Source: Eubacterium sp.
Lineage (GTDB): Bacteria > Bacillota > Clostridia > Oscillospirales > Acutalibacteraceae
NCBI GenBank assembly: GCA_022511225.1
Contig: JAFLRZ010000006.1
Span: 1-64,000, forward strand
DNA: 64,000 nt
Direction of reading: 5' to 3'
Below the pieces are notes generated by a model, which had not been told where the DNA came from, searched no databases, and worked only from the letters and a program-made list of their open reading frames with translations. Of this stretch, positions 25,870 through 35,317 are shown in pieces. Each line of letters starts with the position of its first letter. Positions within the stretch are counted from its first letter, which is position 1. A program made the translations under genes and the position numbers.

Positions 25870-26060
25870 TCCTTGTCAAAGAAAGACAAAATTATTTGCA
25901 AATTCTCTGCTTCGCAGAGTGAATTTGTATCATTCTTTTGGGTCGCAAAAGAACGATACCAAGAAAACAAATCAGGAGGAAGGCATACGCCTATTCCCCC
26001 TGATAATCCCCTCAATGCGTCGGCGCGCGTACTTGCGCACACTGCGCCGAGACAGCATTT
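25870..26060. repeat. Composite structured intergenic element
   Basis: Three hairpins in a row: CTCTGC-TTC-GCAGAG with outer CAAATT/AATTTG arms (about 25899-25927), TTCTTTTG-N5-CAAAAGAA (about 25935-25955), and a GC-rich palindrome with CGGCGC/GCGCCG ends (about 26020-26052). Short open frames on both strands cross the element, but their products are low-quality and look non-coding. It fills the gap between convergent dinB and argH and may terminate both. Confidence 0.55.
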
Positions 26061-26064
26061 TTAG

Positions 26065-27438
26065 TTACTTTATAAAATTTCTCGCCTTTTTAATCTGTGC
26101 ATCAACACTGCTTTGGCTCGGTCCGCCGACAACGAGCCTGTCATTAACGCACTTTTCAAGGTTGATTGCATCATAAACACCGTCATCAAAGATGTCACAA
26201 ACCGCCTTGTATTCCTCAATCGGCAGTGTTTCGAGCGTCAGTCCCTTGTCTATGCAAAGCGCCACAAGTTCGCCTGTTGCCTTGTATGCGTCACGAAACG
26301 GCAGTCCCTTGCCTACGAGATAATCGGCGCAGTCTGTTGCGTTGATAAAGCCTCTTGCGGCAGCATTTCTCATATTATCCTTAAGCACCGTCATAGTGTC
26401 AATCATAGGTGTAAAGGCATTGAGGCACATTTTAACAGTGTCAACTGCGTCAAATATAGCCTCCTTGTCCTCCTGCATATCCTTGTTATATGCAAGCGCA
26501 ATACCTTTCATAACAGTGAGAAGTGTCGTCAAATCGCCAAATACTCTTCCACTCTTGCCACGAACAAGCTCTGCTATATCGGGATTCTTCTTCTGCGGCA
26601 TAATGCTTGAGCCGGTAGAAAATGCATCATCAAGCTCAATAAACTTGAATTCCCAGCTGCACCACATAATGATTTCCTCACTGAAGCGTGACAGGTGCAC
26701 CATAATAAGAGAAAGCGCAGACGCAAGCTCAATGCAAAAATCTCTGTCAGAAACTCCGTCAAGACTGTTGGCAGTTATGTCATCAAAGCCTAAAATATCG
26801 GCAACCATACCTCTGTCAAGCGGGTAAGTAGTGCCTGCAAGTGCACCGCTTCCGAGAGGGAGCACGTTCATTCTCTTTTTTACGTCTGCAAGTCTGTCAA
26901 GATCCCTGCAGAGCATCGAAGCATATGCCATAACGTGGTGCGCAAAAGTGATAGGCTGTGCCCTCTGCAAATGAGTGTACCCCGGCATAATAGTGCTTTT
27001 GTGCTCCTCTGCCTTTGTGCAGAGAACAGAGATAAGCTCCTTAAGCTTTTCGCTTATTTCATCAATCTCCTTTTTGAGCACCATTCTTATGTCGAGAGCT
27101 ACCTGATCGTTTCTTGACCTTGCAGTGTGAAGCCTCTTGCCTGTCTGACCGAGCCTTGCAGTCAGCTCGCCCTCAATGAAGGTGTGGATATCCTCGGCAC
27201 TCATATCAATTTCAAGCTTTCCCGATTTAATATCATCAAGTATTCCGCTTAAGCCTGATACAATTTTCTCGCTCTCGCTCTTCTCGATAATACCTGTTGA
27301 ACCGAGCATTGTTGCGTGAGCGATACTGCCCTTTATATCCTCCTCAAACATTCTGCAGTCAAACTTGATAGAGGAGTTGAAATCATTTGTTTCCTTGGCA
27401 AGCTCCTTTTTGAACCTGCCCTTCCATAACTGAGCCAT
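26065..27438 (-). CDS. argH: Argininosuccinate lyase
   Basis: 457 residues, the standard ArgH length. The superfamily signature GSSIMPQKKNPD (about residue 276) holds the catalytic serine loop. The N-terminal LWKGRFKKELAKETNDFNSS, HTARSRNDQVALD and the TPGYTHLQRAQPI-type histidine motif (here MPGYTHLQRAQPI) are also present. It splits argininosuccinate into arginine and fumarate. It starts two bases after argG ends, so the two make the last steps of arginine synthesis as one unit. Confidence 0.98.
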   Translation of the reverse strand: MAQLWKGRFKKELAKETNDFNSSIKFDCRMFEEDIKGSIAHATMLGSTGIIEKSESEKIVSGLSGILDDIKSGKLEIDMSAEDIHTFIEGELTARLGQTGKRLHTARSRNDQVALDIRMVLKKEIDEISEKLKELISVLCTKAEEHKSTIMPGYTHLQRAQPITFAHHVMAYASMLCRDLDRLADVKKRMNVLPLGSGALAGTTYPLDRGMVADILGFDDITANSLDGVSDRDFCIELASALSLIMVHLSRFSEEIIMWCSWEFKFIELDDAFSTGSSIMPQKKNPDIAELVRGKSGRVFGDLTTLLTVMKGIALAYNKDMQEDKEAIFDAVDTVKMCLNAFTPMIDTMTVLKDNMRNAAARGFINATDCADYLVGKGLPFRDAYKATGELVALCIDKGLTLETLPIEEYKAVCDIFDDGVYDAINLEKCVNDRLVVGGPSQSSVDAQIKKARNFIK

Positions 27439-27440
27439 AA

Positions 27441-28670
27441 TTATTCTCCGCGCTGAGCATCAAGAAGTGCCTTAACCTTGATTGAAAGACCGAAAAGGTT
27501 GATAAATCCGGCAGAATCAGCCTGATTGTAAGCACCGCCGTCCTCACCGAAGGAAGCAATATTCTCATCATAAAGTGTGTATGGTGAGGTGATACCTGCG
27601 TTGATGATGTTGCCCTTGTAGAGCTTGAGCTTAACGTCGCCCGTAACAGTTTCCTGTGTCTTGTCAACGAATGCAGAAAGAGCCTCGCGAAGCGGTGTAA
27701 ACCATAAACCGTTATATACAAGCTCTCCGAACTTCTGTGCAACAAGCTTTTTGTAGTGAGAGGTTTCACGGTCAAGAGTAATCATTTCAAGAAGCTCGTG
27801 AGCTTTGTAGAGAATTGCACCGCCCGGTGTCTCGTAAACTCCACGGCTCTTCATACCTACAAGTCGGTTTTCAACTATGTCAAGTAATCCGATTCCGTTT
27901 GCACCGCCAAGCTCGTTGAGCTTTTCAACGATAGCAAGCGCTTTCATTTCCTCACCGTCAATAGCAGTCGGAACGCCCTTTTCAAAATGAATTGTAACAT
28001 AGGTAGGCTCGTCGGGTGCCTGCTCGGGAGCAACACCTAATTCAAGGAAGCCTTCCTTTGAATACATAGGCTCGTTTGCAGGATCCTCAAGATCGAGACC
28101 CTCGTGAGAAAGGTGCCATACGTTCTTATCCTTAGAATAGTTTGTTTCGCGGTTTATCTTAAGAGGAATGTTGTGTGCTTCTGCATATTCAATCTCCTCT
28201 TCACGAGATTTGATATCCCACTCTCTCCAAGGAGCAATAATTTCCATATGAGGAGCAAAAGCCTTGAGTGTAAGCTCAAATCTAACCTGATCGTTACCCT
28301 TGCCTGTACAGCCGTGGCAGATAGCATCAGCACCCTCTTTGATTGCGATTTCGGCAAGTCCCTTTGCAATGCACGGACGAGCGTGTGAAGTGCCAAGCAG
28401 ATACGTCTCATAATCTGCACCTGCCTTAAGGCAAGGCATAATGTAATCCTCAACGTATTCATCCTTAAGGTCAAGCACGTAGAGCTTTGAAGCACCGGTT
28501 GCAATAGCCTTTTCCTCAAGGCCGTCAAGCTCCGTGCCCTGTCCTACATCGCCTGATACTGCGATAACCTCACAATTGTTGTAATTCTCCTTTAACCATG
28601 GAATAATGATTGAAGTGTCAAGTCCGCCTGAATAGGCAAGAACTACTTTTTTGATTTCTTCTTTTTTCAT
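27441..28670 (-). CDS. argG: Argininosuccinate synthase
   Basis: About 409 residues. The ATP pyrophosphatase loop AYSGGLDTS is at about residues 11-19, and the citrulline/aspartate-binding segments [13 protein letters not shown] and [10 protein letters not shown] follow. It joins citrulline and aspartate with ATP to form argininosuccinate, the step before ArgH. The start is the ATG with AAGGAG upstream, just past the promoter at 28702-28730; an ATG at 28742 lies upstream of the promoter and is not used. An ARG-box-like site lies at 28747. Confidence 0.97.
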   Translation of the reverse strand: MKKEEIKKVVLAYSGGLDTSIIIPWLKENYNNCEVIAVSGDVGQGTELDGLEEKAIATGASKLYVLDLKDEYVEDYIMPCLKAGADYETYLLGTSHARPCIAKGLAEIAIKEGADAICHGCTGKGNDQVRFELTLKAFAPHMEIIAPWREWDIKSREEEIEYAEAHNIPLKINRETNYSKDKNVWHLSHEGLDLEDPANEPMYSKEGFLELGVAPEQAPDEPTYVTIHFEKGVPTAIDGEEMKALAIVEKLNELGGANGIGLLDIVENRLVGMKSRGVYETPGGAILYKAHELLEMITLDRETSHYKKLVAQKFGELVYNGLWFTPLREALSAFVDKTQETVTGDVKLKLYKGNIINAGITSPYTLYDENIASFGEDGGAYNQADSAGFINLFGLSIKVKALLDAQRGE

Positions 28671-28701
28671 AGTATTTCTCCTTAATTTTTTACTGATATA
28701 C

Positions 28702-28760
28702 ATTATAATAACCTCGTCGGGCAATTGCAACCACTTTTGCAAAGTTTGTATAAATATTCA
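28702..28760 (-). promoter_or_regulatory. argG promoter and ARG-box-like site
   Basis: On the minus strand TTGCAA (28730-28725), 17 bases and TATAAT (28707-28702) form the promoter. Upstream, TGTAT-AAAT-ATTCA (28747-28760, plus-strand reading) differs by one base from the ArgR/AhrC half-site dyad TGAAT-N4-ATTCA. This suggests arginine-dependent control of argGH. Only one clear box is seen; ArgR usually binds pairs. Confidence 0.6.
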
Positions 28761-28879
28761 AAAACATTCACAATATACATAAATAATTGCATAAAGTTGC
28801 ACAAATCGTTAAATTTGAGTTAAATTTGAAATTGTAAATATTTTGTAAACAATGTTAATAAATTTTCGTGATTTTTTCG

Positions 28880-28908
28880 TTGACAACGCCGTTCTATTGT
28901 GATATTAT
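28880..28908 (+). promoter_or_regulatory. Strong promoter of the giant secreted-protein gene
   Basis: TTGACA (28880-28885), 17 bases, TATTAT (28903-28908). Transcription would begin near 28915, leaving a leader of about 150 bases before the ATG at 29064. Confidence 0.75.
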
Positions 28909-28914
28909 AAATTT

Positions 28915-29063
28915 GTATTATTAGAGTTAATGGGCTCATATGCCCTTTAACTTCGTTAATGCTCTTGATTACGGGCAGTGACAAGGTGTCGTAGGTTGGT
29001 CAGAAGCCGAAGCATCAGCGTGCCTGTCCACTGATTTGGAGCAAATATTTAGGAGGAAAGATT
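28915..29063 (+). ncRNA. Structured 5' leader of unknown class
   Basis: A first hairpin pairs AGTTAATGGGC (28925-28935) with GCCCTTTAACT (28942-28952), one mismatch. A second, closed domain is bounded by CAGTGACA (28976-28983) and TGTCCACTG (29025-29033) with one bulge, extended by GG/CC and wobble pairs, and holds a further small hairpin around GGTT and AGCC. AGGAGG follows at 29051. I cannot match it to c-di-GMP, cobalamin, lysine or other riboswitch cores I know. It may be a new leader class or simply a stabilising 5' structure. Confidence 0.45.
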
Positions 29064-32000
29064 ATGAAAACAAAACTTTCAAAAAGACTTTTGTCAGTAT
29101 TGCTTGCAGTAATGATGGTTGTTACATCCCTTCCGTTTGTGGCAATTACTGCGTATGCTACGACAGACCTCGAAAATCTTATGGAAGAACTTGACACTAT
29201 GCTCTCCGAGGACGGCGCTGCTTATACCAACGTTGAGCCTGCCTACCTTGCATACGTTGAAGCTCAGAAGGCTATCGATGCTTATAAGTACGGCGGTGCA
29301 GCTCACAGCGTTGTAACGACTGCATTCAATAACCTCGAAAAGGCAATGGATCAGATGAATCACTTCACAGGCTACACAGGTACTGCGATTCCTACGTTCC
29401 CTAATTCCGGTACTGGTGCTGATGCAATGGGCGGATTTGCAGGCATCGGATATAATAACGTGCTTTATGCTCCTCAGGCAACACAGGTAACAGCTCCGGA
29501 CGTAGTAGGTAACGTTTATCACCATATGTATTACTCAGCAAATGCTGTTCTCCTTTATGACGGCCAAAATGACGTAATTTTACCTGTTATGATGTCTGCT
29601 GACATTGAAGTTAACGCTAACGGTTATAACAAAAATAGATATATCTGGTCCTGTTATCCGAGTGACAGTAACGGAAATGACGACGCTAACTGGTATTTTG
29701 AAGGCCAGTGGAACAGTGGTAACGGCGGAGATGCTAACTGGAACTGGAACTGGTGGTCAGGTACCTCTAACGGTGTAAATTCACACGCAGGATATAACAG
29801 AGAAACGGGTATTAAGGGCGTTTACTCTAATAACATGCGAAGCGGTCAGCTTAACAAGGTAACACGTAGTGGTGCTGTGTGGAATTATAAGTATGCCGGC
29901 GGCGGCCCACTCTATATGTCTAATGCTCTTAAGTATAAGGGTACTCCTGCAGATTACAATCAGGAATATTATCTGACATGGTATACAACCACCGGTGGTG
30001 ACAACAATAACGACATGTCAACTGCTACAGCTTCTGCTCCTATCAGAATTCTTAACTACAAGACTCTCGTTGATGCTATTATCAAAAACGGAAGCAAAAT
30101 GAAGGGCGTTGACCTTGATCAGTTCAGTGAAGGCGGTCTGTTAGAGTACATTCAGGCAATGGACGCTGCTACAGAGTTTGATCCTAACACCTATTTCACA
30201 TCAGGTGATGGCTATAATGCTTGTATTGCTGAGATGAAAAAGCTTGTCAGCGATATGGAAAATGCTCCTGTAGATAACTATGATAACGAGTCTTACGAGA
30301 ATCTCCGTAAAGCTATGGACAAGAAAAAGTCTACTTACGGTGACGGCACTAACAACGGCTATACAGACGAGTCATGGAATAACTTTACAGGTATCTATGA
30401 AGCTGCTCAGAAGTTTATGAATGATCTCAGATCAACAGGCTATAATAACCCTACAAGAGCTCAGGATCTTGCTGACCTTTTGAACGGTGTACAGCTTGAA
30501 ACAAATTCTGCAAAGGCAGATACAGAAAAACTTGAAGAAATCATTGACGACTTTTACGACTATTCAAATATCTTCACGGAAGAGACATATAATAAGGTAG
30601 TAGAAATTATCAATGCAGCTAAGGTAGCTGTTTGGACAGACGTTGATCTCTATAAGGATGCTGCAAGCAGCTTAGACGATACTGAAGAAAACAATGCTAT
30701 CATTGCAGATTATGTTGCTAAAATCGCGGATGCAATAAGGGGTCTTCGTATCAGCCCTGATGCATATCTTACTACATCAAACGGCAGATTTTCTCTTAAC
30801 TCTGCAATCGACCTTATCAACAAAGCAGGCGACCTCACTCAATACTGGAACGGATCAGATTTTGCAACTATAGTAAATAAAGGTCGCGAGTATGTTAATA
30901 AGATTGCTTTTGATGATTTTACAGATTATCAAAAGCAGTATGATGCATATCTTGATATGATTGACGCAATCGTTCAGGCATACCTTGATCTTGAATATGC
31001 ATTTACAAAGATTCCTGATGGTACACTTGCTGACGTTACATCATATACGTCAATTCAGCAGCTTCATATGAAGCCAAACGACTCAAAATACAACTATTAT
31101 GCTGATTTCACATATCCGAGCAAGGCTACCGTTTTCAGAACAACTCATAATCCTCTTAAAGTTAATTACGGTGATGCTGACTTCACATATACTGTAAATA
31201 ACGGCAGTGAATCAAACAAAGAAAATATTGGTGTTGACGGTATCACTATTGCAGGTACTGCAGATGCTGTTGCTGAATTTGGCAGCAAAAGTGGTGCAAT
31301 AGGCTCAAACCCAAATCCGCCTGCACTTTCTGATGATCAAAGGGCAACGTATGCTGCTAACATTAATTATGCTGGATTCTCTCTTGCAAACTTCAGAGTA
31401 ACAGGTTCATCTAACCGTGACCCTAAGTGGGGCTACGGTGTAACCGCAGCAGGTGCTACGATATCTACAACTATAGCACCTAACGATGAGTTTACACAGA
31501 TTCTCGGCAACGTTGAAGCTAACGGCAGTTTGAACGGCTTATCCCGCGTAAGACCGCAGGCAAGCGGCAAGGCTGCATCAATCACCTTTACTGCAGATAT
31601 GTCCTACAATATTCCGGGAACACTGAAGCAGACTCTTACCGCAAACACAGTTCCTACATCAAACTATTTGAATCCTTACAGGCTCAGCGGAACATACTTT
31701 GGTGTAACACACGTTTGGTCTTCACAGCCAAGTGCTGCTGCTTTCAGCGGCTACGGTTATATGACATCAAAGTCAAATGGCGAAGAGCTCTTATCAGAAG
31801 TAGCTGTTGTAGATATTTCAAACCTCGTTGAGCTTTGCGATATCTGTGACAAGATTGCATTAGAAGATAGTAGTAAGTATACAACTGCAAGCTGGTCAAA
31901 CTTCACTAAGAGACTTGGTGAAGCTAAGGCAAATATGAGTTATATTGACCTTACTGCTGCTCAGATTCTCTCAGAATGTGTAAAAAGATATCAGAATCTC

Positions 32001-33965
32001 TGGGATGCTTACCAGCAGCTTACGATAAAGGGTGTCAATGTTACATTCAACTATAAGGATGCTTATGGCAGAGACGAGCAGACAATCATTGAAGTTCAGT
32101 ACGGCAAGACACTCAATGATTACATTGCAAAGTTCAATGCAATTGTTACTCCTTCATACACATCAGCAGACGGTATGTACACATACACATTTACAGGCTG
32201 GTCACCTGAAGTTATTCTCAGCGATGAAGTAACATTTGAGAAGACATATACTGCTCAGTATGATGAGAAATTAAATAAGGCAGATTTTACTGATTATGAT
32301 CTTGCAAGAGCATATATTCTTAATATGCTTGATGACTACACCTATTTAGCAGAAGACCTTAAGGTACTCAACGAAGCCTTTGCTGAAATGACATACTTCT
32401 ATATGTCAGATGAAGAAAAGAACACAAAGATGGGTGAGGAACAGCCTGCAATTGACGCAGAGATTGACCTTATCGTTGAACTTATCACAGCTCTCACTCC
32501 TGTAGTTTACTTCTCTGAAGAAGAGGGTATGGATTTATCCACTTATTTAGCAACTCAGGAAGAGCTTGCTAAGGCAGGCAAGGATCCTGATGCTTTTGAT
32601 GTCAGCGGAGTTAAGCTCAATGCTGAAGAGACGGTGAACGTAGCAGGTGAAAAGGACGTTATCGGTCTTATCTACGAAACCCGTCAGGAACTTGATGCTG
32701 CAATTCAGTCTGCAAAGGAAGCCATCAAGAAGTGTGTATACACCGTTTATATGGACGGCGAACCAATCGGTACCGCAGAGTTCGGTACTCCTGTAATTGC
32801 TAATGCTACTGGCGACAAAAAACTCGATGTTAACGTTCCTGATACAACAGTAAACTGTGACGGTGATTCTTATGCTTGGAGCTACAGCTACGCAGCTCCT
32901 TCAACAAAGGGTATTGCAACAGCACCTAAGTATATGGTAACAGCTCCTTCATTCGGCTTTATTGTTAAGGGCGATACTTACCTTACAACAACTAAGGCTG
33001 CAGAAGAATCTGACAAGTTTGTTGTAACAGTAATTGCTAAGCAGAACGGCAACAAGATTATCGACAAGATGGTAGTGGCTGATGGTACAACATACACAAT
33101 GCCTAACGATCCTTCATACGTTGGCTACAAGTTCACAGGCTACAGCAACGGAGCTACACCGGGACAGGTAATCACAATCACAGCAGACACAACAATCTAC
33201 GCTGAGTATGTTGTAAACACTACAAGAAGCTACGATATCGACTTCTATGCAGATGATTACAAATTTGCTCAGTCAGATGAACCTGTACCAACACAGGAAG
33301 TAACTGCTGCTTACAACCAGCTTGTATCCTTCACAACAGATGATGCTTTCTGTTGGGCAAAGGGATATTATGATCTCGATGCAGAAGATGTAACATATAC
33401 AATTGTTCACTACGGTAAGGATTACAGCTTCTATGCTTGCGAAACAATCGGTGATCGTGAAATGCAGACACTCGGTCTTGTTGCACTCACATATGCTGAT
33501 TTTGAAGCTGCTGTAACAGATAATACAGGCTACTATACTGTTGTTGATACAAACGGCAACCCGATTGAATACAAAGGAAATATGTATGACGGCTACCAGA
33601 TTACTGTTAACCCAACCGTAACCGCTCTTGATGAGCTCGTTGAGGTTTATAACAACGCAGGCGAAATCACCAAGTATTCAATGGTAGGTCACTACGTATT
33701 ACCTGAGGGTTATACAATGGTAGAGTGCGGCTTTATCTACGCTGCTGATATTTCAGTAACAGATCTCAAACTTGATACTATCGATAACAAAACAACCTAC
33801 AGATTCAAAGCGTCAAGAAACACTGTTGGTAACCAGTTCGTAATCAATCTTGTTAACAACGGAGTTACAACAACATTCAAATACGAACCGTACGCAATCG
33901 TTCAGAATAGTGACGGCGAGTTAATGACTATTTATGGTAACAATAAGACAGTTACAATAAACTAA
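29064..33965 (+). CDS. Giant secreted repeat-containing surface protein
   Basis: 1633 residues with a clear signal peptide (basic start, hydrophobic core, AYA cut after residue 32). Residues 33-110 and several later stretches (about 375-600 and 950-990) are helical, like FIVAR-type modules. Trp/Asn/Gly-rich beta regions lie at about 110-340 and 690-900. Residues 992-1065 (VTFNYKDAYG... to FTGWSPEV) and about 1328-1384 (YVGYKFTGYSNG) look like InlB/Listeria-Bacteroides beta-repeats. There is no LPXTG motif, dockerin or C-terminal helix, so it may be released or held non-covalently. Function unknown; adhesion or polymer binding is a guess. AGGAGG precedes the ATG. Confidence 0.9.
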   Translation: MKTKLSKRLLSVLLAVMMVVTSLPFVAITAYATTDLENLMEELDTMLSEDGAAYTNVEPAYLAYVEAQKAIDAYKYGGAAHSVVTTAFNNLEKAMDQMNHFTGYTGTAIPTFPNSGTGADAMGGFAGIGYNNVLYAPQATQVTAPDVVGNVYHHMYYSANAVLLYDGQNDVILPVMMSADIEVNANGYNKNRYIWSCYPSDSNGNDDANWYFEGQWNSGNGGDANWNWNWWSGTSNGVNSHAGYNRETGIKGVYSNNMRSGQLNKVTRSGAVWNYKYAGGGPLYMSNALKYKGTPADYNQEYYLTWYTTTGGDNNNDMSTATASAPIRILNYKTLVDAIIKNGSKMKGVDLDQFSEGGLLEYIQAMDAATEFDPNTYFTSGDGYNACIAEMKKLVSDMENAPVDNYDNESYENLRKAMDKKKSTYGDGTNNGYTDESWNNFTGIYEAAQKFMNDLRSTGYNNPTRAQDLADLLNGVQLETNSAKADTEKLEEIIDDFYDYSNIFTEETYNKVVEIINAAKVAVWTDVDLYKDAASSLDDTEENNAIIADYVAKIADAIRGLRISPDAYLTTSNGRFSLNSAIDLINKAGDLTQYWNGSDFATIVNKGREYVNKIAFDDFTDYQKQYDAYLDMIDAIVQAYLDLEYAFTKIPDGTLADVTSYTSIQQLHMKPNDSKYNYYADFTYPSKATVFRTTHNPLKVNYGDADFTYTVNNGSESNKENIGVDGITIAGTADAVAEFGSKSGAIGSNPNPPALSDDQRATYAANINYAGFSLANFRVTGSSNRDPKWGYGVTAAGATISTTIAPNDEFTQILGNVEANGSLNGLSRVRPQASGKAASITFTADMSYNIPGTLKQTLTANTVPTSNYLNPYRLSGTYFGVTHVWSSQPSAAAFSGYGYMTSKSNGEELLSEVAVVDISNLVELCDICDKIALEDSSKYTTASWSNFTKRLGEAKANMSYIDLTAAQILSECVKRYQNLWDAYQQLTIKGVNVTFNYKDAYGRDEQTIIEVQYGKTLNDYIAKFNAIVTPSYTSADGMYTYTFTGWSPEVILSDEVTFEKTYTAQYDEKLNKADFTDYDLARAYILNMLDDYTYLAEDLKVLNEAFAEMTYFYMSDEEKNTKMGEEQPAIDAEIDLIVELITALTPVVYFSEEEGMDLSTYLATQEELAKAGKDPDAFDVSGVKLNAEETVNVAGEKDVIGLIYETRQELDAAIQSAKEAIKKCVYTVYMDGEPIGTAEFGTPVIANATGDKKLDVNVPDTTVNCDGDSYAWSYSYAAPSTKGIATAPKYMVTAPSFGFIVKGDTYLTTTKAAEESDKFVVTVIAKQNGNKIIDKMVVADGTTYTMPNDPSYVGYKFTGYSNGATPGQVITITADTTIYAEYVVNTTRSYDIDFYADDYKFAQSDEPVPTQEVTAAYNQLVSFTTDDAFCWAKGYYDLDAEDVTYTIVHYGKDYSFYACETIGDREMQTLGLVALTYADFEAAVTDNTGYYTVVDTNGNPIEYKGNMYDGYQITVNPTVTALDELVEVYNNAGEITKYSMVGHYVLPEGYTMVECGFIYAADISVTDLKLDTIDNKTTYRFKASRNTVGNQFVINLVNNGVTTTFKYEPYAIVQNSDGELMTIYGNNKTVTIN

Positions 33966-33983
33966 AAAAGGAGGAAGTATATA

Positions 33984-34145
33984 ATGAGAAAAAACTATGA
34001 AGAGCCAGAGATGAACATTCGCGCGTATGCACTTCCTTCAAGAAATGTTGTAATGACTTCGGATCCGAATGCCGGCAACGGCGGAGATCTCGACGACGGT
34101 GATGATGTTACTATCCCGGTATCAGGAGCAAGATATTTTGAATAA
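33984..34145 (+). CDS. 53-residue acidic peptide co-transcribed with the giant protein
   Basis: The ATG at 33984 follows a perfect AAAGGAGG ribosome site and begins 18 bases after the giant-protein stop; a strong terminator follows the stop. The product starts MRKNYEEPEMNIRAYALPS, has a central NVVMTSDPNAGNGG and an acidic DLDDGDD stretch, and ends SGARYFE. It has no signal peptide, membrane helix or cysteine. Small proteins starting M-K/R-x-x-Y-E-x-P and ending in a Gly/Asp-rich tail are frequent in gut Clostridia, and some resemble peptide precursors, but no modifying enzyme lies nearby. Function unknown. Confidence 0.8.
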   Translation: MRKNYEEPEMNIRAYALPSRNVVMTSDPNAGNGGDLDDGDDVTIPVSGARYFE

Positions 34146-34162
34146 TATCAAGTGAATATCCC

Positions 34163-34192
34163 AAAAGGTCGGAAAGAAATTTCCGACCTTTT
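34163..34192 (+). terminator. Strong terminator with GAAA tetraloop
   Basis: AAAAGGTCGGAAA (34163-34175) and its exact complement (34180-34192) close a GAAA loop, followed by further T residues. It starts 18 bases after the small peptide stop and ends the giant-protein unit. Confidence 0.93.
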
Positions 34193-34223
34193 TTCTTTTA
34201 AATGCGCCTAACCGCGCTGAAAT

Positions 34224-34270
34224 TGTATTGAATAGAAAATCTGTAGGGAGCGATGACCACATCGCTATGC
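34224..34270. repeat. Dispersed structured repeat, copy 2
   Basis: Aligned without gaps to 9635-9681. The 7-bp stem AGCGATG/CATCGCT with loop ACCA differs from copy 1 by a paired change (A-T there, G-C here), so the fold is kept while the sequence changes. Confidence 0.65.
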
Positions 34271-34284
34271 GTGCGCATAAAGAC

Positions 34285-34309
34285 GGGAGGATAATATCTT
34301 CCCTTACGA
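34285..34309. repeat. GGGAGGATAATATC repeat, copy 1
   Basis: 25 bases that match 63303-63327 at 22 positions. The element can form a short hairpin around the central ATAAT. Both copies lie in gaps between transcription units. Confidence 0.5.
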
Positions 34310-34333
34310 CAAGCAATGACATTTCAGTTATAT

Positions 34334-34357
34334 TGTAGGGGGGGCAACCTGCCTCCC
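34334..34357. repeat. TGTAGGGG hairpin repeat, copy 1
   Basis: 24 bases that match 44067-44090 at 21 positions. GGGGGGCA pairs with TGCCTCCC around a 3-base loop. A related TGTAGGG start also occurs at 9653, 34241 and 47760. Confidence 0.5.
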
Positions 34358-34428
34358 GTTTCAATTGTAAAAATATAATTCTGTATTTTTTCGAAAATAA
34401 AACAATAATTAATTTATATTTTTTTAAT

Positions 34429-34457
34429 TTGACTTATTATAATTTATATATTATTAT
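34429..34457 (+). promoter_or_regulatory. Promoter of the aromatic amino-acid operon
   Basis: TTGACT (34429-34434), 17 bases, TATTAT (34452-34457), about 32 bases before the tyrA ATG. The leader is too short for a T-box or attenuator, so the operon is probably not controlled by one. Confidence 0.65.
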
Positions 34458-34489
34458 ATATGTAAATTTATAAGTGGAAGTGCGACCAT

Positions 34490-35317
34490 ATGAATATACT
34501 TATTGTCGGTCTTGGTCTTATCGGTGCAAGCCTTGCCAAGACGTTAAAGAAAAATACTGCTCATCACGTAATGGGATGGAACAGAACTACGTCAGTTTCT
34601 CACCGTGCCGTTGAGGACGGAGTTATTGACGAAACAGGCGATTTGTCCGTTCTTATTCCAAAGGCAGATATTACGTTTATAAATTTTTATCCTGATGCGA
34701 TTGCACCTTTTATTATAGAGAACAAAGATTTATTCAAAGAAAACAGCATCGTTACCGATTCTTGCGGTATCAAGACAAAGCTTTGCAAGGAGCTTGATAA
34801 TCAGGACTTCAATTTTTACTTTGTCGGTGCACATCCGATGGCAGGTCGAGAGGTAAGCGGATACGATAATTCACTGCCGACTCTGTTTGACAATGCATCA
34901 TTTATCTGCACTCCCTATGAGTACACACCAAGGTATATCACAGACGCACTCGTAGGACTTGCGCAGGAGATGGGTTTTGCACGCACCGTAGTTACTACAC
35001 CCGAGCATCATGACGAGATGATTGCTTTTACGTCGCAGATTGCTCACGTGCTTGCTTGCAGCTACGTTTTGTCACCTCTTGCACCTCAGCACGCCGGCTA
35101 TTCGGCAGGCTCATATCGAGACGTAAGCCGTGTTGCAAGAATAAATGCAGACATGTGGACCGAGCTGTTTATAGCAAACGGCGAGCCGCTTGTAAGAGAA
35201 ATTGATGACCTTGTTTCAAATCTTATGAAATTCAAATACGCAATTGTGAACAAGGACGGTAATCAGCTTCACACCCTTATGGAGATGGGTAACAAAATCA
35301 AAGAGGAAATCGGATAA
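34490..35317 (+). CDS. tyrA: Prephenate dehydrogenase
   Basis: 275 residues. The NAD-binding GLGLIGASLAK lies at about residues 7-17, and GAHPMAGREVSG holds the catalytic histidine region. The C-terminal half is the helical dimerisation domain with ASQIAHVLA-like content (here TSQIAHVLACS). It oxidises and decarboxylates prephenate toward tyrosine. There is no ACT domain, so feedback by tyrosine would have to act elsewhere. First gene of the operon; its stop overlaps the aroB start by one base. Confidence 0.93.
   Translation: MNILIVGLGLIGASLAKTLKKNTAHHVMGWNRTTSVSHRAVEDGVIDETGDLSVLIPKADITFINFYPDAIAPFIIENKDLFKENSIVTDSCGIKTKLCKELDNQDFNFYFVGAHPMAGREVSGYDNSLPTLFDNASFICTPYEYTPRYITDALVGLAQEMGFARTVVTTPEHHDEMIAFTSQIAHVLACSYVLSPLAPQHAGYSAGSYRDVSRVARINADMWTELFIANGEPLVREIDDLVSNLMKFKYAIVNKDGNQLHTLMEMGNKIKEEIG

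Larger units (their letters stand above)
34146..34489. other. Intergenic region with terminator and three repeats
   Basis: Holds the terminator at 34163-34192, three repeat copies (34224-34270, 34285-34309, 34334-34357) and the tyrA promoter at 34429. The remainder is A+T-rich. No open frame looks coding. Confidence 0.65.

Noticed and set aside
25857..26176. Short open frames on both strands between dinB and argH
   Set aside because: They translate the three hairpins of the intergenic element; no RBS or recognisable protein pattern.
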